In this document: piece after piece, positions 23,571 to 36,000 of the stretch
How the letters are laid out: each line of letters begins with the position of its first letter
How positions within the stretch are numbered: the first letter of the stretch is position 1
From: Gigaspora rosea
Taxonomy: Eukaryota > Glomeromycota > Glomeromycetes > Diversisporales > Gigasporaceae
NCBI GenBank assembly: GCA_003550325.1
Contig: QKWP01000026.1
Span: 268,981 to 332,980, forward strand
Length of the DNA stretch: 64,000 bases
Reading direction: 5' to 3'
Translations under genes and position numbers: made by a program
The notes under the pieces: model-generated
What the model was told of the DNA's origin: nothing
Database searches by the model: none
Seen by the model: only the letters and a program-made list of their open reading frames with translations

Positions 23571-25336
23571 GGCCACTCCAATTTAATTCTTTGTTACAGT
23601 TCAAAATTTTTTAGAGGGGGGGGACTTAAACAACAAATAATTAGGTCCGGTTTGGGTCCAGCCGGGATCGGAATAGGTCTGGTTCAGGTCTGGTCCAGGA
23701 TCGGACCAAACTCAGCCTCTAAATTTTATACAGACTTGTCTGAGTCTGAATATACTTATATTTATTTTTTGGTGCTGACAAGTTTACTTAGTGCATGAAG
23801 TTAGAATTAATTAGTAAAATTTTATGAATCATAGGATTTTATAAAATTTTATTAATAAAATTTTATAAAATCTTATAATACACAAATTTTTATTAATTAA
23901 TTCTAACTTTATGCACTAAGTAAACATATTCAGCACCTAAAAATGCATCAAATCGGCAGAGTTATTTTTATTTTACTTAAAATTTGGAGTATAGATGCAT
24001 AATTTTGGATTTTTGATCAAAAAGTCAAATTTAAGCATCTTTTCTTCAAATTTCAAGTAAAATAAAAACAATTCTGCCGATTTAATGTATTTTTAGGCTC
24101 TGAACAAGTTTACCTAGTGAAATAAGTTAGAATTAATTAGTAAAATTTTATGAATCATAAGATTTTATAGAATTTTATTAATAAAATTCTATAAAATCTT
24201 ATAATTCGCAAATTTTTATTAATTAATTCTAACAAAATGCACTAAGTAAACTTGTTCAGCACCTAAAAATGTATTAAAACGGCTGGTTTGTTTTTATTTT
24301 ACTTGAAATTTGGAGAAAAGATGCATAATTTTGGATTTTTGATCAAAAAAGTCAAATTTAAGCATCTTTTCTCCAAATTTCAAGTAAAATAAAAACAACC
24401 CTGCCGATTTAATGTATTTTTAGGTGCTAAACAAGTTTACTTAGTGCATTATGTTAGAATTAATTAGTAAAATTTTATGAATCATAAGATTTTATAGAAT
24501 TTTATTAATAAAATTCTATAAAATCTTATGATTCACAAAATTTTACTAATTAATTCTAACTTAATGCACTAAGTAAACTTGTTCAGCACCTAAAAATACA
24601 TTAAATCGGCAGGGTTGTTTTTATTTTACTTGAAATTTGGAGAAAAGATGCTTAAATTTGACTTTTTTGATCAAAAATCCAAAATTATGCATCTTTTCTC
24701 CAAATTTCAAGTAAAATAAAAACAACCCTGCCGATTTAATGTATTTTTAGGTGCTGAACAAGTTTACTTAGTGCATTTTGTTAGAATTAATTAATAAAAA
24801 TTTGTGAATTATAAGATTTTATAGAATTTTATTAATAAAATTCTATAAAATCTTATGATTCACAAAATTTTACTAATTAATTCTAACTTAATGCACTAAG
24901 TAAACTTGTTCAGCACCTAAAAATACATTAAATCGGCAGGGTTGTTTTTATTTTACTTGAAATTTGGAGAAAAGATGCTTAAATTTGACTTTTTTGATCA
25001 AAAATCCAAAATCATGCATCTATTATCCAAATTTCAAGTAAAATAAAACAAATCCTGCCGATTTGATGTATTTTTAGGTGCTGTACATGTTTACTTAGTG
25101 CATAAAGTTAGAATTAATTAATAAAAATTTGTGTATAATAAGATTTTATAAAATTTTATTAATAAAATTCTATAAAATCTTTACTACTCTAATTTTGCTG
25201 TATGGGTTCATTTTAGTAATATAAAAAGTGAAATTTGAATCTAAAAGTTATATATATATATATGTTGTTTAACTCCCCCCATAATTTGCGCAATCTAGAG
25301 GGGTTATGTTAAACATAGAATTAAATTGGAGTGGCC
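23571..25336. mobile_element. PIF/Harbinger-type element carrying a palindromic satellite
   Basis: The ends are GGCCACTCCAATTTAATTCT and its complement ending GAGTGGCC, followed inward by TTTAACAT-like words. TTA flanks both sides (23568-23570, 25337-25339). Next to the left end is a GC-richer block with TCCGGTTTGGGTCC, TCCAGCC and GGTCTGGTCCAGGATCGG. Most of the interior is a 330-bp palindromic tandem repeat. There is no transposase or Myb-like gene. A second copy enters the window end at 63635. Confidence 0.8.
23770..25200. repeat. Palindromic satellite, about 4.3 units of 323-332 bp
   Basis: The landmark CAAGTTTACTTAGTGCAT recurs at about 23777, 24109, 24432, 24759 and 25088. Each unit is two back-to-back palindromes: one centred on AATTTTATTAATAAAATT (about 180 bp) and one centred on TTTTTGATCAAAAA (about 155 bp). 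Copies are near-identical and A/T balanced, so this is a young array. Confidence 0.9.
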
Positions 25337-25389
25337 TTAGCATTAGCATAATTTTGGTCAATTTTTTCTGGATTTTGTTCTTTGGATTA

Positions 25390-26290
25390 TGTTTTTGAGA
25401 TTTTGAACCAAACCCCTAACCAATACTGTAGTAGCCAAAATAGTAACAGAATTTTCACAGTAACTCATGGTAGAAATCACAATGATTTTAATATGATAAT
25501 TTTGATACAAACTAATTCAACTATAATTATGCACTGTATTCACCAAAATGACAAAGTAAGCTTTGCAACAGAATTCTTTATGAAAAAGAATAATAGCTTC
25601 AATAACTTATAAATTAATCTATAAAAATTAAGACACTTCTAATGCAAACAAACCAAACCATACTGTGGATGCCAAAATAGCAGGTAAGTGTTACAGAATT
25701 ATTTAACATAACTATAGAAATCATGAAAATTCTAATGTAAACTGAACAACCTTAACCACATACTGTGGTTACCGGAATAGCAAATAATTTCCAAAAAGAA
25801 TGGTTACTGTAACTAGTGATAAAAATCATAATAATATCAATACAAACAAACTAATTTTAACAGTTGCGTACTGCATTATCGCTCATTTCGATTTAGTTGG
25901 TTTGATTGCTACATGATTTTCATAAGTTCAGTGAGTTTTACAATACAAGAATTACCTATATTCGTTATATGTCAGAACTCAATTTATAATTTTTTTGCCG
26001 TTTTTATTATATTTGTAAATGAATTCTGAAAACTATAACCTTTAAGTGATTATATATATTGTAAATCGTAGGACTCATGGAACTTGCAAAAAAACACAAA
26101 CTGGTCAAATTCAATTAAATCGAAAAGAGAATAATATTTAACAAAATGTCTTATGTATAATAAAATGATAAAATTCATGGCAATTTATTGCAAACTAGTC
26201 TACCATGCAATACTAAGTTTTTAACAGAATTGTTTATCATAGCTCATGATAAAAATCGAGATAATTCTGATAAAAAATAGCTCATCTTCA
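25390..26290 (-). repeat. Degenerate tandem repeat, second field
   Basis: Recurring CCAAAATAGYA, TTTTAACAGAATT and CATGATAGAAATCAYGATAATT words, with CATACTGTGGTT linkers, correspond in reverse to 1990-2950. At least five diverged units can be traced. Confidence 0.5.
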
Positions 26291-26299
26291 ACTAAACAC

Positions 26300-26470
26300 T
26301 ACATTGGGATGAGCGGTCAACTATATAAATCAAAACTATATATAGTATTATATAAAAATTAATTATTGAAGATTTTTTTGAATTTCTTGATCAGAATAGT
26401 GAACAAAATAGTGATCGGAATTATTTATCACTTTTTATACATATTTTAATAGTAAAGAATGACTAAATAT
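26300..26470 (+). repeat. Dispersed repeat shared with 42060-42230 (inverted)
   Basis: The order GATGAGCGGTCAACTA, AAATCAAAACTAT, AAAAATTAATTATTGA, AAAATAGTGATCGG, TTTTAATAGTAAAGAATGAC is found again on the minus strand at 42060-42230 at about 80% similarity. Ends are not defined. Confidence 0.6.
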
Positions 26471-26555
26471 TTTTAGATATCTAGAGCAAATCACTTTACT
26501 TTTTTCAATTATTTTAAAACAAATCTATTCTTAAATATGTTTTTAACAAAGCTAC

Positions 26556-26735
26556 GTTAAAAAAATTTTAAATTCTTGTATTGAATTTTTTATTTGCAAT
26601 GAAAAACATCTCTTTTATAATAGTTCACAATATGAAACAAATATGTTAAAAAATTTTAAATTCTTGTATTGAATTTTTTATTTGCAATGAAAAACATCTC
26701 TTTTATGATAGTTTACAATATGAAATGGAACTTTT
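26556..26735. repeat. 90-bp tandem duplication
   Basis: Two nearly identical units run GTTAAAAAAATTTTAAATTC..GCAATGAAAAACATCTCTTT..CAATATGAAA, starting at 26556 and 26645. Confidence 0.9.
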
Positions 26736-27428
26736 TGTAAAAAGTCAACTTGAAATTTAAATATTAATGCTAAAAAATTTTCAACGTAACATTGTTATAA
26801 TGTTTCTCAATAAGAAAATTGGACCAGATCAGCACAGATTGCGTCGTATAGGCATGGTCTTTGTTGCACAGTCAAGATCCGGATTTGTACAGGTATGGTT
26901 CGAATTGGTACGTGATGGGTGCATTTATATACATACCAAAATTCAATGATCAACCAATCAAATTGCGTAAATTTGATCATCCCGAATCAGCCTGAAGAAA
27001 CAAAACAAAGCGAAGAAAAACAAAAAACACGAAAATACACGAAATGGAGCCTAAACTCACCTTGGCACATTAATTAAATTAAAAGTGTCGGAAAGGCAAT
27101 TTTGCACATATTATGCTCCTTTAACCCTACCCTAATATTAATTAGACTGGCCTAACCCTAATTTTAGTTAAAAAATGGTAAATCAAATTTTGGTGTGTAC
27201 ATAGATGCATGTGGTACTCATAGGACAACATTTATCTGATTGGCTGATGCAGATAAATTGCCCGGGTAACTTATTTATACAGTTTAAAGTACTTTTTGAG
27301 AACGTAACGTTTCACTAACAAAAAAATCACTGTGAAAGCCATTCCTAGTCTAAGCGAACGTTAATATTCACTGTTAAAATTAATCCAAAATAATCCAAAA
27401 TTTTAAAGACTTCACTTATAAGACAACG

Positions 27429-29664
27429 ATGCCTATTACTGGACCATGCACAATTACTACATGCAAAAGAGAGTCGTCAACTCGTTGGAAAAGAGTAACT
27501 GATTTTGTTATTAACAAAGGACAAGCTAACAATACTTTACCACCTTATCTTCAAATAGGTAATACGATTTGCTTAACCTGTTACAATATGATCGTGGTGA
27601 ATAGTTCAACTCCATCTCAGCATACACAACCTGATTTACAAGATCAAGCTATTATAGATTTAACTGAAACTAGTGAGACTAACGAAGCTCAGAGCATTAC
27701 TAATCTTACTTTTTCTGAGTCAATAAAAATATTAACAGATCTTTTGTATATTCGTAAAAATAAAGAAGAAAGACAATTCATATACTCTTTTGATGAATTT
27801 CGATCAACTATGGAGAGTGAAGATGCACGATTAAAAAGTTTTTTTACTGAATTGTATTTGTCATCCAACCCATCATCAAAAAATCAAGATTCAAGGGCAC
27901 AGGCTAAAAAGCAGCTTCTTTTTGTTTGTTATTTTCTTTGTAGAATCCGTAACAAGTTTGTGAATGATGTAAAGACGGATATTGCAATGTTTTTGGATTC
28001 TTCTAGTTCTTCTAACGCTTGTATAGATACTTTTTCTGATTTAGGTATAGCTACAACATCCCGTACAGTCCAGCGACTTAAATCAACTATATCTGAGAAA
28101 CATGAAGAAACTGTTAATTCTGCACTTGCCAAATGTGCAGAGAATGCTATGGTATTAAATATTGATGATTACCATAGTATTTATATGGAGCGAGCACTAG
28201 ATACTACTACTATATCAACTGCTGCACACCTGGTAATGAATCCTATTATGACTCAACATGTGATTCCGAAGTTGAATATCCATAACCCTCTGCTTGTCGA
28301 TGCTAAATTAATTAAAACAAATATCGAAAGCAGATTTATGAGGTTTTATAGTCTTTTGCATAATCGATGCTGGGGATTTCATATAGTTGATGACGATACA
28401 AGATTAGAAGAATTGACTGTACATAGCTATGATATTAGCTAAAAGAAAAACGAAGTTCTCGTTCAATAAAGGATACTATTCTTATTGACTTGCAAAAGAA
28501 TGACCTTCATACTATGGATGCATATATCAAAGCTATTAATACAGTTGTGAATGTTCCATCGATGCAGCAGTATATTCAAGAGGGATATATAATTCCTGTT
28601 GTCGCATATTGGCCTGGGCAGATTCATCTTCGAACGGCAATTTCACGTTTTATATGTCATCAAAATTATCAAATATTACTGATCAAATATTGTCTTTTCT
28701 TCCTATTATAGATCCTCTTCATATTTCACTAAACAGCTATGAATTGGTGTTTCTTCAGTATCGACCATTTTTTTCAGCCATGTATGGATATATCTTTGGA
28801 GAACAAAAGCCCCTTGCGCAAACTCCCAAGCTATAGCGTATAAATCTACTTTTAGAAATATTTCGCAGCACTTGGCAGTTAATTGCAACAAATGTTGAAG
28901 CCAAATTCAGTCCTTTGTGCAAAGATGCTGAGTATCTTGCACTTAAAGATTTACTTGATAATTTGATTCCTTTAGTTCTTGATATATATGCTGTGTTTTT
29001 CTGATCTAGTGATTTTGATACTTACTTAGAATCTTGTTTCGTGCTTGGACAATTTTTTTTAAATTTAGTCGCAAGAATTATACGAAAGCACCGTTAATAT
29101 TTCTTTCAGATATCTTCTACTGGGAGTTGAATAATTACCTGATTTTGGATATTATTAAAGCAGAACTTCCAAAGTTTTCAGATTCAACTGTAGAGATATT
29201 CCACAGTTTCCTACACAGAAGCACGCAGAGGTATACAAAGAACAAGAAATAATTAAATATGGATGCTGTATTAATCGCTTGCGTCTAGACGATAGTGGAT
29301 TTAGGAAAAACTTTGCACACACATCAACATGGGCGGCTTATGAGTATTCTGCGCATGATATTTCAGCATTAACAACAAATGCGCTTGTTTTTTTTTACAG
29401 TGTTTTTCAAAAATTTACGATCGTTTATTTCATGGTAAATCACCACTAATACTTCCATTACAGGCTATAGTGAATCCGTCTTCAACCAAAAAGCAGAAAG
29501 TCAACAAGGTTACCATTTCATTATCCGCGATGCATATGCTAGAAGCACAATTATATCATCTTTCTTTAGGGTTTAATACTTCACATTCACCCAATCCGTT
29601 TCATTATTGTGATGCTATCAACCTAGATTTCTACCTCTTTAGAGAAATGCTAGAGATAGAGTGA
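27429..29664 (+). pseudogene. Broken member of an uncharacterised TE-like gene family
   Basis: The first frame starts at ATG 27429 and is open for 337 codons. The N terminus has a CTITTCK/CLTCY cysteine pair pattern that could bind zinc, then a Thr/Ser-rich linker and a mostly helical body with VLNIDDYHSIYMERA. Reading then jumps frame near 28440 (into VVAYWPGQIHLRTAIS) and near 28670 (LPIIDPLHISLNSYELVF). It crosses TAG at 28833 and TGA at 29002, and shifts again near 29035 (NYTKAPLIFLSDIFYWE) and near 29210. The last recognisable stretch ends at 29664. I recall similar multicopy proteins of unknown function in Glomeromycotina, but the function is unknown. Sequencing error or introns could explain one or two breaks but hardly all. 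It lies just outside the Helitron left end. Confidence 0.65.
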
Positions 29665-29839
29665 CTAATACAGGAAGACACTTTATGTAATTCATACTAA
29701 CTACTGTGGTATGCAAGAGTCGGAAGGGATACTGTTATTTGGGCAGTATTTTGTAAAGAGGCTTAGGGGATTTGCAATTACAAAAGAGACCACAATTTAT
29801 AGTATATGAGGATACTAAGAATTGTATCAATAATGTTAG

Positions 29840-29863
29840 CTGCGCGACATGCATGCCGCGCAG
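29840..29863 (-). repeat. Helitron 3' terminal hairpin
   Basis: CTGCGCG pairs with CGCGCAG over a 10-nt loop (ACATGCATGC). It is adjacent to the inferred 3' terminus GCAGCTA on the minus strand. The equivalent hairpin at 624-648 has a 6-bp stem. Its likely role is the stop signal for rolling-circle transfer. Confidence 0.7.
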
Positions 29864-29878
29864 GACTAGTACGATCAC

Positions 29879-30948
29879 GTGTAAAGTATTGACAGTTTTA
29901 TAGTATGGTAATTCTGGTAATTATTTTTTTGTAGATTGTAGTTTTTTTTAATCAGTAATTTTTGTATCTTTTTTTTCGTGAGAGTTTATTCTGTGAAGTT
30001 GTGGTTATGTGGTTTCAATTTAATTCTATAGTTGGTTTGAAATTTAGTTAACAGTGTTGAATTCAGGATTTTTATTTGTTCCCATTGCATAATTTCTAAT
30101 TTACTTATCTCTGTTTGCACTCTGCAAAGTTCTTCCACTTTCTCAGAATCGATTTTGGTAGGTGATGCAAATTTTGGTAATTATTTTTCAGTAATAAAGT
30201 ATTGTTTTTGTATAATTTTAGTTTGGTTTAAAACGTATTGTGATATTATTTTACTGTGAATTATATATTCTTGAAAAATTATATTGTTACCGAAAAATAA
30301 TTGTTGAAATTTGGATGATTATCTCAGATTTATCTTGTGTTTACTATTTTTATATTAGTCGTATGTTTGATTTTTGCATTCTTGTGTAATATTATTTAAT
30401 TTTAGGATAATTACTAATTACGGTTAATCAAGTAATTTGTTTTCGGTTTAGATTTTTTTTTTGAATTGTGTCATTTTTCCTGATTTGGTAATTAATTGAA
30501 TTATATTTCTTCATGTTTTGTTTTCTTTATTGGTACTAGTTTGTTATGTTATTGAAGCTTATCTTTTTAAGGAAATTTTATTGGATTTTACCTTGATTAG
30601 TTATTTGTTTGTAGGATTTTTTATTCTTTGTTGTGTGCGATTTTTTTATTTTTTTTTTTTAGTTTTATTATTAGTTATTTATTATTTATATGTATTTTTT
30701 TTAGTAAAGTAGATGTTCTATTTGGGATAGGTTTGTTATTTTTATAGTGTGAATATTTATGTGTAAGGTAATTTTAGCTAATGTTTTTTATTTTATTTAT
30801 GTTTGGTTTTTTTTCATTTTGACATCATTTGGGTTTTAAATTTACGTAAGATTTGTTTTGTATTTATTGTTGTTTTTTAATTTACTTAATTTACGTTGTT
30901 TTTTTTTGTTTTGAGTATCAAAATTATTTTTATCGTTAAGAATTTAAA
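29879..30948. other. T-rich non-coding leader inside the Helitron
   Basis: About 1 kb of T-rich sequence precedes the RPA-like ATG. No gene is visible. It may hold the promoter of that gene, but no clear element stands out. Confidence 0.4.
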
Positions 30949-32051
30949 ATGCCTTGTCATGCTGATACCATTGTTAAAGCGAATCAAATTCGACAGACTT
31001 GTAACGAGGATTCAAAACTGGTTACTATTCGGGCTGTTGGTGTTTATCCTGTTGAAAGTGAAGATTGTGAGTTGGATATGGCCTTGTTTATTCCACTTGA
31101 CTCTGAGGAAAGAGATCCTAATACTCAATCAATTTTTGAAACAAACGAGTATTATTGTGTCAGTGGAAAAATCGTGCTTGGAAATTATAACGGAAATTTA
31201 AGATTAAAAGTTTGTAGATTATTGTATATATTATTTGTATTGAGCATATTTAAAAATTTTTTTTTAAATTTAGATGACAGTTGCTTCATCGACTCATCTT
31301 TCTATTAAAAGAGATATCGGTTCAAATAGGTGTCCATTAAAAGTTTCCTTGTTGGAGTTGTTCAAGGGGCTCCAAAAGAAATTAATAGTGATAATGCGAT
31401 ATTTAGTATACTTGTAAATGATTACGCTGGGCAAATTTATAATTTCACTATAAAATTTGTGTTTCCACATCATAGTTCTCGTTTCAAACATCTTATGACT
31501 TCTACTCGGTTGGTCGAATCAGTTATTTTCGTCGTGGGTCAAATGGAGATTATCGAAAAGGATTTATACGTATATGCTAGTAATATTTCTTACGTTGATA
31601 TTAGTACTGTAAATAAGAAAAAAGTTGTTGGTTCTGAGAGTAATCCGCGTTATACAGGTCTGTTCGTTCGAAGTTATTAAACGCGCATCATAGTATTAAT
31701 GATGATTCGTTTAAGTCTGCTGAGATTAAAAATTCAGATTTTAGTAAAGAGAAAAGGAAGTCTGTGAGTGATTTAAACTTCAAAGATGTTCATTCTAGTA
31801 AATGTGTAAGAGTAGTGGACAAAAATGATGATTGTTTCGAGTATTGTGATGAAGGTGTGAATGAAGTTAATAAAGAATGTATCGATGAAGGAGATGAATA
31901 CAAAGGAAATACTATTTGTAATAGCAGTAATTCCAAGTGTCATTCTGCAGGGTCTGATAAAGGTAAAGAAAAGGTTATTCAACCTGTTGTTCATAATACT
32001 AGGAAATGGTCTGAGTCGTCTAAGATTGTTAAGGGTAATGAAAAAGTGTAG
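30949..32051 (+). pseudogene. RPA-like single-strand DNA-binding (OB-fold) protein of the Helitron
   Basis: Exon 1 starts at ATG 30949 (MPCHADTIVKANQIRQ) and runs to 31209. A 64-bp intron (GTTTGT..TTTAG, 31210-31273) leads to exon 2 starting ATGACAGTTGC. The protein shows an N-terminal block with VRAVGVYP-like and MALFIPLDSEERD words, then VGVVQGAPKEINSDNAIF, VNDYAGQIYNFTIKFVFP and ESVIFVVGQMEIIE. This is the beta-strand-rich pattern of replication protein A OB folds. An acidic/serine tail ends at TAG 32051. Frame breaks near 31345 and 31655 make this copy non-functional unless they are sequencing errors. RPA-like genes are a known Helitron cargo, thought to protect single strands during rolling-circle transfer. 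The gene faces the Rep-helicase gene tail to tail. Family assignment rests on pattern recognition. Confidence 0.6.
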
Positions 32052-33037
32052 TTTGCAGGTTACATTTTTACTTTTGCTTTTCCAATTTTTGTAATTTTTT
32101 TTTTGGTTTTGATTTTTTGATTTCGTTTGTTGCGCTTGATGTTTATATTTTATATTTTTAGCGTTTTATGCATGTTATATTTGTATTTGTTTTTTTAGGT
32201 ATTATTTTTTTTTATTTGTTTTTTAATTTGGTTTGTTTATTGGTTATGCTTTATTTTAATTGTTTTCTTAGGTATCGAATTTTTTTTTATTTCTGGTGGA
32301 GAATTCATTTTTACACCAGATTGCAGGTACAGAGAAAGTCAGTTGGTGGGTACGGAAGTAACTATTTTTGTTAGATATTACGTAGGTATCTGAGAACCTG
32401 GATATGTTCTTGAAGTGATATATGAGTAATTTCATGTATGTCTTGGAGACTAACAAACATCAGTGCAACAACCATACCTGGGCACTAGAGGAGTTGCTGG
32501 GTAGTAGCCTATATTTAAATTAGAGTTAGCTTTTGTATTATTTTGTACATAAAAAGTTTCTAATAAATAGCGCAAGATTGTAAAGTGAAAAAAAAAATTT
32601 TTTTTTATTTGTTCGTTATTTCATTTTGTTTATTTGTTATGTTCTATTTTGTACTATTTTTTTATGGCGTGCTAGTATGATTTTTTTATTTTTATTAAAA
32701 GTGTTCTAAAAAGCTCGATTTATATGTTGATAAGTATTATTGAGTGTAATAATTTTATAAGCATAAATGTAAATATTATTATTCGTCTAGGGTTAAAATT
32801 TGTAAAAGTGTGCAAGGATTGGGGGTTTTTTTTTGCGTATGTTATTATGTTGTGATGCGTGAATAGTTATTTGTTATATTAACAGTATAGTTACAAAAGA
32901 TGTTACATGTTATTGTCATGGTAATTTGTTAATAAAAATTTTGATTAGTAAGATAAAAAAATTTAAAGGTAACTTTTGTTTTAAATGTTTTAAGAAAGAT
33001 TTCTGACCTGGCGTGTTATGCTGTATATAGTATTGAA
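32052..33037. other. Spacer between the convergent Helitron genes
   Basis: T-rich sequence with a less biased island at about 32290-32520 that could be a further exon or 3' UTR. AATAAA occurs at about 32562, suitable as a poly(A) signal for the plus-strand gene. No protein is recognised. Confidence 0.4.
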
Positions 33038-36000
33038 TCAAGGCCATCTTTTTAATTGTTTAGTTTTTATAAAACATTTTTCAAGGCGTTCAAGTTCTTC
33101 TTTAAGATCAGTTTCGATATTTGTATCGAGTTTTGATCGTTTAAAAGGTCTAAGTATTATGATGTTTTGTAATTTTTGCACACGAAATAGCATTACATAA
33201 ATTCCAGATCTTATATTACCATCATTTAGGTCTATAATCGCCTTTTCTAATATTGCACCTTGACATTTGAATTCTGTGAATGCAAATGCGGGAGTTACTG
33301 GTAATTGAGTTCTCTGGAATTCTCTTGTTATGGTCGAGCCATTTTCTATTTTGTGTACATATTTGCATTTTTATTTTACAGGGTATATTGGAACATTATT
33401 TGCTGGAAGACTATCGTATATTCCTGCGGTATTATTTAGGAGTTATATTACGATATATTTCAGGGGTTTGTCAATTATTATATATTTTGTTTTATTTGTA
33501 TCTGTACTTTCAATGACCTGAGCAGTATTATCATATACAATTTTTTGGAGTATTCCTTGCGTGCCATTAGTCATCCATCGCATACACAAATATTAACAGT
33601 TAATGCCAATTTATACCAAATGATAGCGGTAATATTCCATACAATGCGTTTGATTTTGTATCTGATACACTGAGAAACTTTCGTTTTATACAATTACAAA
33701 TAATATTATCTTTATAGATATCTTTAGCATATATGTAGTATATCGGTTGGTTGTGACTTTTTGCATAATTTATTGTAGATTCGAGGTTTATTTGGACTCG
33801 TAATTCATTTCTACGGACTAAAAACACAGCATCTTTCCACTCTGGAGAGTTTATTTCATGATCCATTATTATGCGATTGTAAAGAATGTCAATCTGAGTT
33901 GGTGTTAGTTTGCCATGTCGTAGGTTATCTAAAATAGAGGCATATACTGAATCGTTCATTTGTCTCATTTGCTTTTCTAGGATAATAGCATGTTTTACTG
34001 TCAGCCACAATTTTCTTCCGCTTGTGTTTATTACAGTTTGTGTATTAATTGTATTTGGGGTTATTTTTTGTGTAGATTTTGTTTTTATATTTGATGTTTT
34101 CTCAATTTTAGAAGGATGATATAACGGCAAATCAAGTACCGGTGGGAGTTGCATAAAATCACTGGAGAAAATTATATTTAAACCTGAGAATGGCATTGTA
34201 TCGTTCTAGTTGGGTTTTGCTTCTTTAATACGGGCATGGAATTGCATTAAAAGTTTCTGACCAATCATAGAATTTTCGTCTATTATCAAGTATTCTATTT
34301 TAGTCTAGTGATCTTGTAGTATTTTCGTGGATTTTCCTTTATTAAAATTATTTGTTGATTCTTCATCACTGAATTTTAATCCGCATAATGAATGAAGAGT
34401 ATTACCGCCTATATTGGCCGCAGCAAATCCAGTTGATGCGCAGACGGCAAGTGTTTCTCTTTGTCCAATTTTTTTAAAGAATTCACAAATTGCTTTAATA
34501 ACTTTAGTTTTTCCTGAGCCTCCGGCACTGCCCAGATGAATTAATAGTTGAGCTGGTCTATCAGAATTATTTTGATGATTACATTGGCGATGTTCACATA
34601 CTAGTAAGAAAATTTTTTTTGTTCTTCATTAAGGTCATGCGAAATTTCATACAATAGATTTTGTTCATCAATTATTTTTGCTGATTGAAATTGTGTAGGA
34701 TTTGATTTATTCGAAGTATATGTATATTCATGTGTGCGATTATTTTCAAAATTTTCACTAGTTTGTTCTATTATTATCATCATTTTCATAAGCAGATCTA
34801 AATTGTTCATTACTGTTATAATGTAAAATATTAATATTGTTTTGCGTTTTTTTATTTGGTACATCAAATTTGTTTTTAAGATACAAATGTAACATCGCTT
34901 CGTCAATCAACTTCGAATTACGAAATCCAGAACGTATTATCGTACATGGTTCGAATAAAGTTTCGTCTCTACTATACGAATCTTCTTGATCGTTAAGTAT
35001 TTCTATATCGTCAGCTGAAGTATCATATCACACTACTGATCTATCTATAAGTTGAAGTTTTGATATTTCTAAGTTTTTACTAGCCATTTGACGTAACTGT
35101 CTGTCTAGAATAGTTTCTTCCTTACATCTATGCAAAAGGTCAATATTATTTATTATTGATCGTAATCGTGCAGATAGATTTGGCCCTTGCATAAAAGCAT
35201 CACACGCTTCACGCCATGAATTATACTTCTCTAATAGGTCATTTGATGATGTCCATGGTTTAAAAAGTAGTAGTATGCAGAGACCATATCGTTCAGTGCT
35301 ATCAAGATCGTCACTTCGTGGGATGCCTTTTCCACATAACACCAGTATTTGTTCATTTTTGTGTGACCAATAAACCTGAATATGCATTGAATGTTGTGGG
35401 TGTTTAAACTTACAATCATGTGTTTCGTTGAATTTTTGTTCCCCACCCAAAAAACAAAACTGGTCAACTCTTGTTGCTCGTCCTTCCCAGGTCTCTTGTC
35501 TAGCCAACTTGTCTAGTTCTTTGCTATTAGTTTTTACTTTATGTATTGTTGCGGCGTAATCATAAAAACACATATTCTTAAGATATTCACCGCGACACAT
35601 GTAATCAATTCGCATATTTATGGCAGTTATTTTTCTGTTTGAATTTACTATTTTAAACATCTCATCATCTACATTGTAATAATTTTCGGATTTTTGTTCC
35701 GTTTAGAAATTATCAGTTTCATAATCATCATCAAACTCGCTTGTATTTTCTAACCCAATTGGATTTTCTTTAATACAAGTTTGTTCGGTTAAATACATTT
35801 CGAAAGTGTTGATGTAAATTGGTGAATTTGTTTGTGTATAGTGGTCTTCTAAGCCCAAAAGATATGCCGCCACTTGGGGTCCAGTTAATTCTGCCCTTCC
35901 CGCTATTTTATTTAGACATAATGTGACAAGTCGTCGCGATCTTTCTATGAAATTCCTAGTTATTTTATTTAATGCTTCTACAAGAAATCTGTTTAAAGTT

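Noticed and set aside
23770..25200. CRISPR-like array
   Set aside because: The units are long palindromes without unique spacers, in a eukaryotic repeat element.
31764..32094. Additional open frames on both strands over the end of the RPA-like gene
   Set aside because: Only the plus frame ending at 32051 continues the protein; the others are shadows.
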